Positions 17,967 through 26,307 of a stretch of 37,852 bases of DNA are shown piece by piece. This DNA is from Allomuricauda sp. TMED12 (GTDB lineage: Bacteria; Bacteroidota; Bacteroidia; Flavobacteriales; Flavobacteriaceae). Both the position numbers and the translations under genes were made by a program. Position 1 is the stretch's first letter. Every line of letters starts with the position of its first letter. The stretch lies in assembly GCA_002167435.2 (NCBI GenBank), contig NHBR02000112.1, forward strand, positions 1-37,852. Direction: 5' to 3'. Below the pieces are notes generated by a model. The model worked only from the letters and a program-made list of their open reading frames with translations, had not been told where the DNA came from and made no database searches.

Positions 17967-18275
17967 ATGGGCAGGATTGATATACCGGACAATTATCCAA
18001 AAGGATGTAACGATGGTCTGATCAAAGAAGTGGTGGCAAAATGTCAAAACAAAATTCTGAGACTTGATTATGCTTCGAATGTAGTTTTGGGAACGTCTTA
18101 TTATGCCACTATAGCTGAACAGGGAAACAATGAAATACATCATAGGCTTACTGAAAGGTTGATCTCAAACCTTGAAAAATCATCTAAGAGGCAAAGAGAG
18201 TTGACATGGGCAATCATTGTAATTGGTGGGTTAAATCTAATAGCGGGACTTTTGAAATTGATCGGTCTATTATAA
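17967..18275 (+). CDS. Small protein with a C-terminal membrane helix
   Basis: 102 residues, not recognised. A soluble, partly helical N-terminal part is followed by a basic stretch (NLEKSSKRQRE) and a final hydrophobic segment TWAIIVIGGLNLIAGLLKLI, consistent with a tail-anchored membrane protein. Confidence 0.55.
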   Translation: MGRIDIPDNYPKGCNDGLIKEVVAKCQNKILRLDYASNVVLGTSYYATIAEQGNNEIHHRLTERLISNLEKSSKRQRELTWAIIVIGGLNLIAGLLKLIGLL

Positions 18276-18298
18276 TCAAAGTTTAAAAAGGATAAGAA

Positions 18299-18907
18299 AT
18301 GAGCAGCGTTTTCAAACTTCGTGTTGAATTGGAAGGCAGCCATCCCAAAATTTGGCGTGAATTTTTGGTTACTCCGGATATTACGTTTTATAGGTTACAT
18401 CACATTCTTCAGATTATCATGGGATGGGAGAATTATCATCTGTTCGAGTTCGAGTCGGATACCTATCGAATCGGCCAACCTTATGAGGACGATGGATATA
18501 ATGGCCCCAATGTGATAAGTCCGGAAAACCTTAAAATTGAAGATGTGCTCAAAATAATAGGACAAAAATTCTCCTATCTATATGATTTTGGCGATTATTG
18601 GCAACATACAATAACCCTGGAAAGGATAATCGAAGACTTGAAGGTTCCCTTTCCCGTTTGCTGCTTTGGTGAGTTGAACTGCCCTCCTGAGGATGTGGGT
18701 GGTTTGCCCGGTTTTTATGATTTTTTAAGGATAATGGACAATCCGATGCATCCGGAATATAATCAGCTTAAGAAATGGGTTCAGTTAAAGCATGTCGCCT
18801 TCGAAGGAAAATATGATCCCAAAGATTTCCCCAATGAAAAGGTCAATTTTTTGCTGTTGCATTTAGATAGCTATATTAGGGATTGGGAGGCAGAAGCTGA
18901 ACAGTAG
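18299..18907 (+). CDS. Plasmid pRiA4b ORF-3 family protein
   Basis: 202 residues matching the pRiA4b ORF-3-like family: FKLRVELEGSHPKIWREFLV at the start, then FYRLHHILQIIMGWENYHLFEF, the glycine/aspartate-rich SYLYDFGDYWQHTITLE, and CPPEDVGGLPGFYDFL. These motifs run through the whole family. The function is unknown; members are frequent on plasmids and genomic islands and some are fused to or lie near transposase-associated genes. Confidence 0.85.
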   Translation: MSSVFKLRVELEGSHPKIWREFLVTPDITFYRLHHILQIIMGWENYHLFEFESDTYRIGQPYEDDGYNGPNVISPENLKIEDVLKIIGQKFSYLYDFGDYWQHTITLERIIEDLKVPFPVCCFGELNCPPEDVGGLPGFYDFLRIMDNPMHPEYNQLKKWVQLKHVAFEGKYDPKDFPNEKVNFLLLHLDSYIRDWEAEAEQ

Positions 18908-19015
18908 CCAAATGTCCAAACAAACGATGACCATATTGGTCATTTACTTGAAATGATATCTTTTTGGGAGATATTTATAAATCCCTTTGGATTGGCCTAA
19001 AGAGTATGTCGTATT

Positions 19016-19360
19016 CTAGTTTCCCTGTTTTTTAGCCCATTTTTGATTTCTGGGCCCAACAACCATGTTTTTTACTTTCTTGCAGAGATTGTCATGTAAC
19101 TGATCATATGTATTTTGATCGATCAAGCAATAGCCCTCAATTTCAAATGCATCATTAAGAATCTCTGGCTCCTTGCCTAGATTGGCTTCAAAAACGACCA
19201 CATCGAAATCTAGGCAGTCCGACATGAACAATGCTTCAGGGGATTCACGGAACAATGTAAGTGCTTCGTCACTACCATATAAAATATGTGTGGTAAAATT
19301 GACCGAAGAAATCCGTTTGAGTTCTTTCAAAACTTCCAAAGCTTTTGGTGTCAGTGCCAA
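19016..19360 (-). CDS. Hypothetical protein
   Basis: 114 residues, not recognised; the only minus-strand gene in this stretch. Acidic alpha/beta sequence with FDVVVFEANLG in the middle and a basic end (RNQKWAKKQGN). No signal peptide or membrane helix. Confidence 0.5.
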   Translation of the reverse strand: MALTPKALEVLKELKRISSVNFTTHILYGSDEALTLFRESPEALFMSDCLDFDVVVFEANLGKEPEILNDAFEIEGYCLIDQNTYDQLHDNLCKKVKNMVVGPRNQKWAKKQGN

Positions 19361-19494
19361 TTTTCGGGTAAGATTTTTGCAACATTGTTTAAAAAATGTA
19401 GCTGTTGATTATCTTTAGGGGGAGATATTTAATAATCCAAAAGCCACATTTTTTTGAAATATGCCAATATTACGATTAATGGTGAGATCTTGCA

Positions 19495-20010
19495 ATGATT
19501 GGGGACGACAATACTAAAAACCAGATAAATAACACTACAATCCTTTATCATTTTAAACCGAAACCTTACCTTGGACTCTATATGCAAGAAGAGAGAGGGC
19601 TATATTTAGATTTCGACAATGATCCAGAAGGTATCATATCCCGAACAGTCTCCATAATGGTCGAATCCTTGCACACAATGTCCGATGGATTGCCCGATCA
19701 TTTATTAAAAGATCTTTTTGACAAGACCAATCCAAGGGATGAGAACTTGGATGAGGTTTTTATGTGCGAACTTTTTGATGCTTTATATACCGCTTATCGC
19801 TTTCTAAGGGGATTGCCGGAAAGGGATTTGGATCAAGGGGAATTCAACCAGATTTTCTTGTCATGGCACATTCTGTTATGGGTCGAGACCTTACGCCGAG
19901 CAAGCGTTGTCACCGTTACCCCTTTTCCAATTTTTGATTTTGACAATCTTCCCGATTTGCAGATAGATTTAAAACTGGATAAATCGGTACTGCTACCTTT
20001 ATTGAATTGA
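19495..20010 (+). CDS. Hypothetical protein
   Basis: 171 residues, acidic and mainly helical, not recognised. Aromatic-rich N-terminus (TILYHFKPKPYLGLYMQEE), then helices with several leucine-rich stretches. No catalytic motif is seen. It lies 105 bp before the dGTPase gene and may or may not belong to that unit. Confidence 0.5.
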   Translation: MIGDDNTKNQINNTTILYHFKPKPYLGLYMQEERGLYLDFDNDPEGIISRTVSIMVESLHTMSDGLPDHLLKDLFDKTNPRDENLDEVFMCELFDALYTAYRFLRGLPERDLDQGEFNQIFLSWHILLWVETLRRASVVTVTPFPIFDFDNLPDLQIDLKLDKSVLLPLLN

Positions 20011-20115
20011 TTCTTTAGGGTGTTGAGAAAAAACGTGAATGCGGTATTTTAAATATAGTGGACATGCCGAATAAAATTCAGTATATTGACTATTTGCACT
20101 AAATTCTAAAAGGTT

Positions 20116-21537
20116 ATGAGTTATAAAGAGAAATGGAGTTTACTTCTTGAAGAGAAAAGATTCCGAGCTAAATCTAAAACTATAGAAAGTGATGGGCGAA
20201 ACACTTTCGAGAATGATTACGGGAGACTTATTTCAAGTGCACCAATCCGAAGGTTGCAAGACAAAACCCAAGTATTTCCATTGGAGGAAAGTGATTATAT
20301 CAGAACAAGGTTAACCCATTCTTTGGAAGTTTCCTATTTAGCAAGCTCAATTGGTCAGAGTATAGAAAATCAACTATTAAAGAAAAAAGAACTTGACTCA
20401 GAATTGAAAGGAAATTTAAGTTCTTTATTAAGGGTTGCAGGACTTGTACATGATATAGGGAACCCTCCGTTCGGACATTTTGGGGAGGAGGCAATAAAGA
20501 CATTTTTCAAAGATTATTTTAAAAACAATGACGGGAGTACACTTAGTGAGATAGAAAAAGCTGATTTCGAAAACTTTGACGGTAATGTGCAAACACTAAG
20601 AATACTATCTAAACTTTATTATTTCGGTGATGAACATGGGTACAATCTAAATTATTCAAGTCTAGCTTCAATAATTAAATATCCCTCAAATTCTATTGAT
20701 GGAAATAGAAAATTAATATCATTAGAAGAGTTTAGTAAGTTGCCAAGTAGTGAAAAAAAGAAACACACGTTTGAAATCGCCAAGAAGAAGTTTGGTTATT
20801 TTCAAACTGAGGAAGAAACATTTATTGAAATAAACAAGTACCTAAATCTAGGGAATCGAAGACACCCTGTTGTCTATTTACTTGAAGCAGCCGATGATAT
20901 TGCTTATAGTGCGGCAGATATTGAAGATGGAATTAAACTAGGAAAAGTAGATTTAAATGACATTGAAAGGATTTTCAGAGAAAACTTAGTGGAAAACAAG
21001 AAAAATGTACTTGGTAATCTGAAAAAATTAAGGAAAAAATTTGAAAAAGAGAAGAATGTTGATACCTCATTGATAGTTCAAAAATTTAGAATTTTAACTC
21101 AACAAATAATGATTGGCAGCATAGTGAAATCATTTGAGGAACATTATGATGAGATAATGGAAGGAAAGTTAGAAAGTGAAATAATTGATATTTCAGCAGC
21201 TAAAGATATACGTAAAGCATATAAAAAATTACAGTACATTGTATTTGATGATAAGTCCATCCTTAAAAAAGAAATAGCAGGATGGGAGGCCATATATGGG
21301 TTGTTAGAAATTTTTGTTAAAGCCTCCAAAAGTGATTCTTTTATTGCGTCTGGAAACAATTTGGAATCTAGGTTGTATAAAATAATTTCTACCAGCCATA
21401 GAAAAGTATTCGAGGACATTGAAAAATATAAAAATGATGAGTACAAAACTCTGCAATTAATCGTCGACTTTATTAGCGGAATGACCGATAGATATGCAAT
21501 TAGGTTGTTTCAAGAACTCAAAGGCATTAAAATTTAA
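20116..21537 (+). CDS. dgt: dGTPase-type HD-domain deoxynucleotide triphosphohydrolase
   Basis: 473 residues. Family signatures are intact: FENDYGRLISSAPIRRLQDKTQV (substrate pocket), YIRTRLTHSLEVS with metal ligand H68, VAGLVHDIGNPPFGHFGEEAI with the H112-D113 pair, and LLEAADDIAYSAADIEDG with the last aspartate ligand (260/261). The enzyme splits dGTP or other dNTPs into nucleoside and triphosphate. Some bacterial members are anti-phage effectors that deplete dNTPs during infection. The gene is AT-rich compared with its surroundings and is followed after 2 bp by a nucleotidyltransferase gene, so the two are probably one unit. Confidence 0.88.
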   Translation: MSYKEKWSLLLEEKRFRAKSKTIESDGRNTFENDYGRLISSAPIRRLQDKTQVFPLEESDYIRTRLTHSLEVSYLASSIGQSIENQLLKKKELDSELKGNLSSLLRVAGLVHDIGNPPFGHFGEEAIKTFFKDYFKNNDGSTLSEIEKADFENFDGNVQTLRILSKLYYFGDEHGYNLNYSSLASIIKYPSNSIDGNRKLISLEEFSKLPSSEKKKHTFEIAKKKFGYFQTEEETFIEINKYLNLGNRRHPVVYLLEAADDIAYSAADIEDGIKLGKVDLNDIERIFRENLVENKKNVLGNLKKLRKKFEKEKNVDTSLIVQKFRILTQQIMIGSIVKSFEEHYDEIMEGKLESEIIDISAAKDIRKAYKKLQYIVFDDKSILKKEIAGWEAIYGLLEIFVKASKSDSFIASGNNLESRLYKIISTSHRKVFEDIEKYKNDEYKTLQLIVDFISGMTDRYAIRLFQELKGIKI

Positions 21538-21539
21538 TT

Positions 21540-22310
21540 TTGGATTATAAGCACCTTAAATTACAATTTAAAAAGCATTTTGGTACGGAGTTAAATAATA
21601 ACCCGAGACTGAAATTCCTTCTTTATGAAATTTTCGTTTATGGAAGCGCATATATTGTAGGGGGGTATTTGAGAGATTTTTTAAACTCTAAAAAGTCAAG
21701 AGATTTAGATATTATTATAGATTTAAATAATGAAAAATTAATTGAGATTATAGATAAATCTAATTGTCAGTATTCAATAAATAGGCACAAAGGGATTAAA
21801 TTACAATTTGACAATATTGTAGTAGATATGTGGAGTATTGAAAATAATTGGGCTTTTAAGAATGAATTGGTCAAATTGAACGAAAAAGATAAATTAAACA
21901 GTATTGCCAAAGGCTGTTTCTACAATTACGATTCTTTGGTCATTAACCTTCATACCTTTAATCTAAACATACAGCATTATAGGTCATATGTGAAAAATAA
22001 AAAATTGGATATTTTACTGAAATCCCCTATATATAAAAATTTGAATCCGACCACTGAAGCCAATATCATTAGGGCGTTTTATCTAAAAAAGAAAGAACAA
22101 ATACAATTTTCTAGTAACACAAAGAAATATTTGATTGATAAAATTGGTCAACTTAAGGACAATGGTTTTAATCCAATTGATATTCTGGAGGAAACAATAA
22201 CGAAGTACCCCAAATATCAAAATCTACTAAACAAAAATGATTTGGATAAAATGATAAATGACTTGTATTCCGCTAACCAATTTGACAATCAAATTTATAT
22301 TGATATTTAA
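21540..22310 (+). CDS. CCA-adding/poly(A) polymerase-type nucleotidyltransferase
   Basis: 256 residues from a TTG at 21540, two bases after the dGTPase stop. The nucleotidyltransferase head is complete: YIVGGYLRDFL (GG 41-42, R45-D46), SRDLDIII with D55 and D57, and VVDMW with the third carboxylate D96. It is much shorter than housekeeping tRNA CCA-adding enzymes (about 400-470 residues), with the RNA-binding part reduced to about 100 residues. It may add nucleotides to RNA or modify another molecule. Pairing with a dGTPase suggests a defence or toxin unit; this is inference. Confidence 0.75.
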   Translation: MDYKHLKLQFKKHFGTELNNNPRLKFLLYEIFVYGSAYIVGGYLRDFLNSKKSRDLDIIIDLNNEKLIEIIDKSNCQYSINRHKGIKLQFDNIVVDMWSIENNWAFKNELVKLNEKDKLNSIAKGCFYNYDSLVINLHTFNLNIQHYRSYVKNKKLDILLKSPIYKNLNPTTEANIIRAFYLKKKEQIQFSSNTKKYLIDKIGQLKDNGFNPIDILEETITKYPKYQNLLNKNDLDKMINDLYSANQFDNQIYIDI

Positions 22311-22585
22311 GAGTTTGATTAGTTAACAATAACCTGAGAGGCACAGAATTTAATGTTAAAAAATTTCAGAAAGCTTCTATTAATCGCCTTGTTGTCCTAG
22401 TCTTCTAACTTGTCACTTCATAGGATTGTGATGTGGCTCCCATAAAACTTTCCTTTGGGTGATTCTATTTTCATCAAAATAAATGTACGAAATGTCAAGG
22501 TTTTTGGTTTCCATAGGTTCATGGCAAAGATATTGCTTGACTTGATCCAATATAAAAATGGCAATCCGGTAAAAGGATTAAAAAT

Positions 22586-22780
22586 TTAGCGTGCATGCGT
22601 TGGCCATTCTTTTCCCTTTCCATGGAAATCCCCTGCTGTTGTTTCCTCCGTTTTTGGTTTTCCCCTTCTGAAAAGACCCTCCAATGATTTACCGTACATA
22701 AGGCCATGTACGGCAAAGCCCTTGTAATCAATCCATAGACTATAGGTTTGTGATATAGTTGATCGGAGGTCACGAAGCAA
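22586..22780 (-). CDS. Doubtful small ORF upstream of the mobilisation genes
   Basis: 64 codons with a TTG start; the translation (STISQTYSLWIDYKGFAVHG, ending GKEWPTHAR) is more protein-like than the overlapping frame at 22519-22773, but no family is recognised. It overlaps the candidate oriT repeats, so it may not be translated. The remainder of 22311-22690 shows nothing I can support. Confidence 0.25.
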   Translation of the reverse strand: MLRDLRSTISQTYSLWIDYKGFAVHGLMYGKSLEGLFRRGKPKTEETTAGDFHGKGKEWPTHAR

Positions 22781-22854
22781 GCTATGTTTTTGCTAGCAAA
22801 AACTGCTCACTGTGTTCGCAAGCTTGTTGGGGATCCTCCCCAAACCCCTAAGAT
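22692..22854. other. Candidate origin of transfer (oriT) with three inverted repeats
   Basis: Directly upstream of mobC lie three inverted repeats: CCGTACAT/ATGTACGG (22692-22699, 22706-22713), the perfect 18-bp palindrome GTTTTTGCTAGCAAAAAC (22786-22803), and TTGGGGA/TCCCCAA (22827-22833, 22837-22843). GCAAGCT also occurs twice (22777-22783 and 22818-22824). For MOB-P systems, oriT usually lies just upstream of the relaxosome genes and carries such repeats. The nick site cannot be placed. Confidence 0.5.
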
Positions 22855-23196
22855 ATGGCAAGACCAAAAAAGGACATAAGATCTATCAGACCCATCCAGG
22901 TAAATGTCAGAATGTCGGTGGATGAATATCTGATATTATCAAACAATGCAGGCACCTTGGGAATTGGAATTCCAGATTATGTACGAAGGAGAGCCACCGG
23001 AAAGTCGCTGCCAAGGGTTAAGGTATTGCCGGAGAACAGAAAGCTTTTTGTTGAACTGAGCCGAATCGGGAACAACATCAACCAACTTGTCAAGAAAACC
23101 CATTTGGGAATGCACGATCCCCAAGGACTCCAGAAGGAGCTGATGGAACTGAAAGGTGTATTGGATGCCATAAAATCAAACATTCTGGGCAAATGA
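22855..23196 (+). CDS. mobC: MobC-type relaxosome accessory protein
   Basis: 113 residues. Basic N-terminus, then a ribbon-helix-helix segment (IQVNVRMSVDEYLILSNNAG) and the MobC block FVELSRIGNNINQLVKKTH with a helical C-terminus. MobC proteins bind oriT and help the relaxase open the strand. It overlaps the relaxase start by 4 bp (ATGA). Confidence 0.88.
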   Translation: MARPKKDIRSIRPIQVNVRMSVDEYLILSNNAGTLGIGIPDYVRRRATGKSLPRVKVLPENRKLFVELSRIGNNINQLVKKTHLGMHDPQGLQKELMELKGVLDAIKSNILGK

Positions 23197-24227
23197 TAGC
23201 AAAGATCATAAAGGGAAAGGATTTCTATGGTGTGTTGGCCTATAATGAAAAGAAGGTGGAACAGGGGCAGGGCACTGTGATCGATGCCAATATTGCCCAA
23301 GGAAATACGATTGACAAGACAAAGGAGTTCAACCTTATCAGACAATTACGTCCAAGATTGGCCAAAGCGGTCTGTCATGTCTCCTTGAACCTTCCCCATA
23401 CCGATAATTTGAGTGACTGTGAGTTTGCCTCCCTTGGATTCGATTATCTGAAGGGAATGGGATTCGATGACAACCAGTATATAACTTATAGGCATACCGA
23501 TCAGGAACACCACCATATCCATATCGTGGCCAATAGGGTAAAACTATCGGGGGATTTGGTGGATGACAGCAGGGACCTTTACCGGAGTAAGCAACTTGTC
23601 AGGGAACTGGAAAGGAAATACAATCTCACCCAATTACAGGACAAGAATTTGACAAAGGGAGCGGCGCTGACCCAAAAAGAAGTGGAAAAGGCAATAAGGA
23701 CATCGAAACCACCCATAAAACTGATACTCCAACAACATCTTGAGAATGTATTGAGTGAATCCAAGGATGTGGCCGGTTTCATTGATGGATTGAAACAAAG
23801 GAACATATTTCCAAAGTTCAACATCAGCAAGAGAACGGGTAGGGTGACCGGGATTTCATTTAGGTACGGGAACGTGATATACAAGGGAAGCACCTTGGGA
23901 AGAAAATACTCATGGAACAACATTTTAAAACACATTGATTATGGGCAAGACAGAGATTGTTCAATTATTCTCGAAAATAATATTGCAGAACGAAGAGCTG
24001 AAAGAACTAATGGAGAAATCACTGGAAGGGCAACGGATAATCCAGGAAAAACAACAAACGCTCCGCGAGGGTCAGTCCAAACTTTTGGGCAACCAAAAGA
24101 TTATCTGGGAAAGGCTCAAACCGTAGCATCTGACCATGTAGAGGAGATTCCTTGGACTCCGTTCAAGTTGGAACTTGAGGACAGGAAAAAAAGAGCGAAA
24201 AGAAAAAGTAAAGGAAAAAGGTTGTAA
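23193..24227 (+). CDS. MOB-P type relaxase/mobilisation nuclease
   Basis: 344 residues. Motif I tyrosine is in YGVLAYNEKK (Y17 likely); motif III is HTDQEHHHIHIVANRV with the metal-binding histidines 101-110. N-terminal MIAKIIKGKDFYGVLAY is typical of Bacteroidetes mobilisation relaxases. It nicks oriT, stays bound to the 5' end and guides the strand through a type IV secretion channel, which would be supplied elsewhere in the element or by another element. The C-terminal 100 residues are low in conservation and polar, ending in a basic tail; a second protein-like frame is nested there (23941-24126). Confidence 0.9.
   Translation: MIAKIIKGKDFYGVLAYNEKKVEQGQGTVIDANIAQGNTIDKTKEFNLIRQLRPRLAKAVCHVSLNLPHTDNLSDCEFASLGFDYLKGMGFDDNQYITYRHTDQEHHHIHIVANRVKLSGDLVDDSRDLYRSKQLVRELERKYNLTQLQDKNLTKGAALTQKEVEKAIRTSKPPIKLILQQHLENVLSESKDVAGFIDGLKQRNIFPKFNISKRTGRVTGISFRYGNVIYKGSTLGRKYSWNNILKHIDYGQDRDCSIILENNIAERRAERTNGEITGRATDNPGKTTNAPRGSVQTFGQPKDYLGKAQTVASDHVEEIPWTPFKLELEDRKKRAKRKSKGKRL
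23941..24126 (+). CDS. Nested coiled-coil ORF inside the relaxase gene
   Basis: 61 residues from the ATG at 23941 in another frame than the relaxase. The translation has a clean amphipathic coiled-coil pattern (EIVQLFSKIILQNEELKELM, then IIQEKQQTL and NQKIIWERLKP) and looks more protein-like than the overlapping relaxase tail. It may be a true overlapping gene or a chance frame. Confidence 0.35.
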   Translation: MGKTEIVQLFSKIILQNEELKELMEKSLEGQRIIQEKQQTLREGQSKLLGNQKIIWERLKP

Positions 24228-24233
24228 TATATC

Positions 24234-24437
24234 ATGGAAGGTAGCTTGGTCAGTGATAAATTGCTTAATGCCCTGCTGGATAGCTTGTCCGTTGAGGATT
24301 TAGAGGCCATTCTATCCCAAAAAAAGGCAAAGGCATGTCCTGACCATAAACCAAAACCAATGACCGAAAGGGAGAAACTAAAAAAATATTATAGGGACCT
24401 CTTCATTTCTACCGGAAAGCTCCACCTGAACAAATAG
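24234..24437 (+). CDS. Small protein after the relaxase, unknown
   Basis: 67 residues starting 6 bp after the relaxase stop. Acidic helical N-terminus (LLNALLDSLSVEDLEAIL) and a basic C-terminus (TEREKLKKYYRDLFIS). Not recognised; position suggests a mobilisation accessory role. Confidence 0.5.
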   Translation: MEGSLVSDKLLNALLDSLSVEDLEAILSQKKAKACPDHKPKPMTEREKLKKYYRDLFISTGKLHLNK

Positions 24438-24512
24438 TGCTAGGTGCCAATTGTGGGACTAGACCATGTTAATCTTTCTACTAGAAACAGGATAATTACA
24501 CTTTGGAATTAA

Positions 24513-25328
24513 TTAAGACCTCCAAATAACGCTTATAACCATATCTTGGTTCTCATAATAAATACAATGCTCAAATACCTTACCACTACCATCTGTATCA
24601 AACCAGTCCATGGCCCAAAGTTCCCTTGAATTCTTACTCTTTAGCCCTTTTGAGAAGAAATCCATTGCAAGTGAATCCTCGGGTAAGTTTCTTTTATCAT
24701 TAAGTTTATAATAAAAATCATTGCTCCGAGCCGGATTTCCAATGATTTTTCCGTTTTTGGATTTAACAATCATCATTGGGTGCAAATCCAACATAAAAAC
24801 TCTATAAAGAGCTGCTGTGAGACTTACTTGGAATTCCTTAGAGATGGTAACGATTGTTTCGAATTCAAATTTCCTCTTACGGCGATATGCCTTAATCACG
24901 AGTTCTTCCGGCATCAAGAGATTTGCCGCAAAGTGATCAGCTTGTCTTTCGATAATTTGCTCAGATTTGAATCCCGTGAAAGAGGAATGTGCAGGAGCAC
25001 TCCCATTAATTAAGGCATTGGCATGCTCATGTATGTAAAAATGTCCCAGTTCATGTGCAAATGTAAACCTTGCTCTATTACTGATAGTCTTTCCCCTTGT
25101 ATTTATGAATATATGAAACTCCCCATCTAAAAACTCAAGCATTCCATCGCAACTATCACCATAATCACCATAACTATATGTAATGCCATTTTCAACAGCG
25201 ATTACTTCAGGATCAATTTCTCCGTAACTTTTGATAAAATACTTAGAAATTCCACTGGCCAGGTCTGTTATAATACCATCTTTATCTACCCTTTCATCAA
25301 AATGGTTAGTTTTTCTTCTTTGCATCAC
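24513..25328 (-). CDS. ImmA/IrrE-family metallopeptidase
   Basis: 271 residues. The zinc site is FTFAHELGHFYIHEH (HELGH 92-96), followed by ERQADHFAANLLMP, the second conserved ImmA/IrrE block. No N-terminal HTH is present, so it is a free peptidase. Known relatives cut a transcriptional repressor (ImmA on ImmR, IrrE/PprI on DdrO) when a signal arrives. Here it is the third gene of an operon with a sigma-like factor and a 108-residue protein; its start overlaps the latter by 23 bp. I infer that it controls the sigma factor by cleaving an inhibitor. The C-terminal 100 residues carry no motif I know and may be the sensor. Confidence 0.85.
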   Translation of the reverse strand: MMQRRKTNHFDERVDKDGIITDLASGISKYFIKSYGEIDPEVIAVENGITYSYGDYGDSCDGMLEFLDGEFHIFINTRGKTISNRARFTFAHELGHFYIHEHANALINGSAPAHSSFTGFKSEQIIERQADHFAANLLMPEELVIKAYRRKRKFEFETIVTISKEFQVSLTAALYRVFMLDLHPMMIVKSKNGKIIGNPARSNDFYYKLNDKRNLPEDSLAMDFFSKGLKSKNSRELWAMDWFDTDGSGKVFEHCIYYENQDMVISVIWRS

Positions 25329-25632
25329 GCCTATCCTTGGCCATTCTATCCTTGATTTCTTGGGAAACTTCCTTCTTTCCCTCCCTAGCGGCCTGCGCCA
25401 TAAGTTTGTTGGTTTCTTCTTGGTTTATTTCTAGTGATTCAGGGTTACTTTTAAGTATGAATTTCCCTTGTTTGACGATTTGTGATGGGTTGTCAAAGAT
25501 ATTGGGCAAGTCTGGCAAATCCTTATCGCTAATGATTTTATCAAACTCCTCTATTTCTTGGGTGGTTTCAGGAAGGATATGGCCAATTTTGAATAATGCA
25601 GTCCTAAACTTATTATTGAATTTGCTTGACAT
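25306..25632 (-). CDS. 108-residue protein between sigma factor and metallopeptidase; candidate anti-sigma/peptidase substrate
   Basis: Not recognised. A helical N-terminus (KFNNKFRTALFKIGHILPET), an acidic middle with a proline/aspartate-rich linker (ISDKDLPDLPNIFDNPSQI), and a highly charged C-terminus (KDRRDAKKKN). No membrane segment. Its place between a sigma-like gene (11 bp upstream) and an ImmA/IrrE peptidase gene (overlapping) makes it the natural candidate for the peptidase's substrate or the sigma factor's inhibitor. That is inference from position only. Confidence 0.65.
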   Translation of the reverse strand: MSSKFNNKFRTALFKIGHILPETTQEIEEFDKIISDKDLPDLPNIFDNPSQIVKQGKFILKSNPESLEINQEETNKLMAQAAREGKKEVSQEIKDRMAKDRRDAKKKN

Positions 25633-25643
25633 AATACATCTAT

Positions 25644-26282
25644 TTACTTTGTTGAAAGAGGCTTTTGGGCAATAAATTCTTTTATTTTCTTTAGAGCCCT
25701 AAATTTAATTACACGGATTGTATTATCGGTAATTAAGTACTGCTTGCATATCGAAGCTTTTATTTCTTTAGGGATTTCACCATTGTATTGGTATGATGTT
25801 CTTAGAATATCCAATTCTCTATCCGTTAATAGTTTGCCTTTTACCATTGCTATTTTGAGTCTTTTGACATCTATTTCATCATCTCCCAAAATTTCATCGT
25901 CCTCTTGTTCCGGCTCAAACGTTTCAGCAGTCAATTCTTCTAAGCTTAAAGTCTTATTGTCCTTGAACAGTTCCTTCCAATAGGTTCTTTCCACCGCCTT
26001 CATTCGAGAAGACAGCCACTTTTTAATACGAACATCAGGTATATCATCTGGAGATCTGGTATCATCATATTGATGGGCGTGCTCCCAAATGTCTAAAATC
26101 AGCAACCTATATAGGTCTTCATACCTGTTGGAATCATATCGCGAACGGGCAAATGCAAGTTTTCGGCAAAAACTTCCATACTTGGCAATAAATTGAGCAA
26201 AAGATTTTTCTGCCTGAAGCAAATCTTGCTCCGTATCCCTCCAGGCTATCTCTATTAGTCGATCTTCATAGGTCTTATCCAT
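25644..26282 (-). CDS. Sigma-70-like RNA polymerase sigma factor
   Basis: 212 residues. Region 2 is suggested by FAQFIAKYGSFCRKLAFARS and RYEDLYRLLILDIWEHAHQYD, the usual place of the DLxQE-type helix. A long acidic linker (about 115-140, EPEQEDDEILGDDEID) separates it from region 4: LTDRELDILRTSY, then a helix-turn-helix with LITDNTIRVIKFRALKKIKEFI. It has the size of an ECF-type factor but an unusual linker. It is divergent from the ubiquitin-like operon, and both genes are preceded by the same promoter-like sequence in mirror image, suggesting that this factor drives itself and that operon. Confidence 0.75.
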   Translation of the reverse strand: MDKTYEDRLIEIAWRDTEQDLLQAEKSFAQFIAKYGSFCRKLAFARSRYDSNRYEDLYRLLILDIWEHAHQYDDTRSPDDIPDVRIKKWLSSRMKAVERTYWKELFKDNKTLSLEELTAETFEPEQEDDEILGDDEIDVKRLKIAMVKGKLLTDRELDILRTSYQYNGEIPKEIKASICKQYLITDNTIRVIKFRALKKIKEFIAQKPLSTK

Positions 26283-26307
26283 TGTTTCATGAAAATTTGA
26301 TTGGCAC

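Noticed and set aside
14395..19500. Integron cassette array with attC sites
   Set aside because: No integron integrase is in the window, gaps are mostly under 50 bp, and no paired GTTRRRY/RYYYAAC ends with hairpin-forming spacers were found.
22519..22773. 84-codon minus-strand frame upstream of mobC
   Set aside because: Low-quality translation, overlaps the candidate oriT repeats and another frame; no family.
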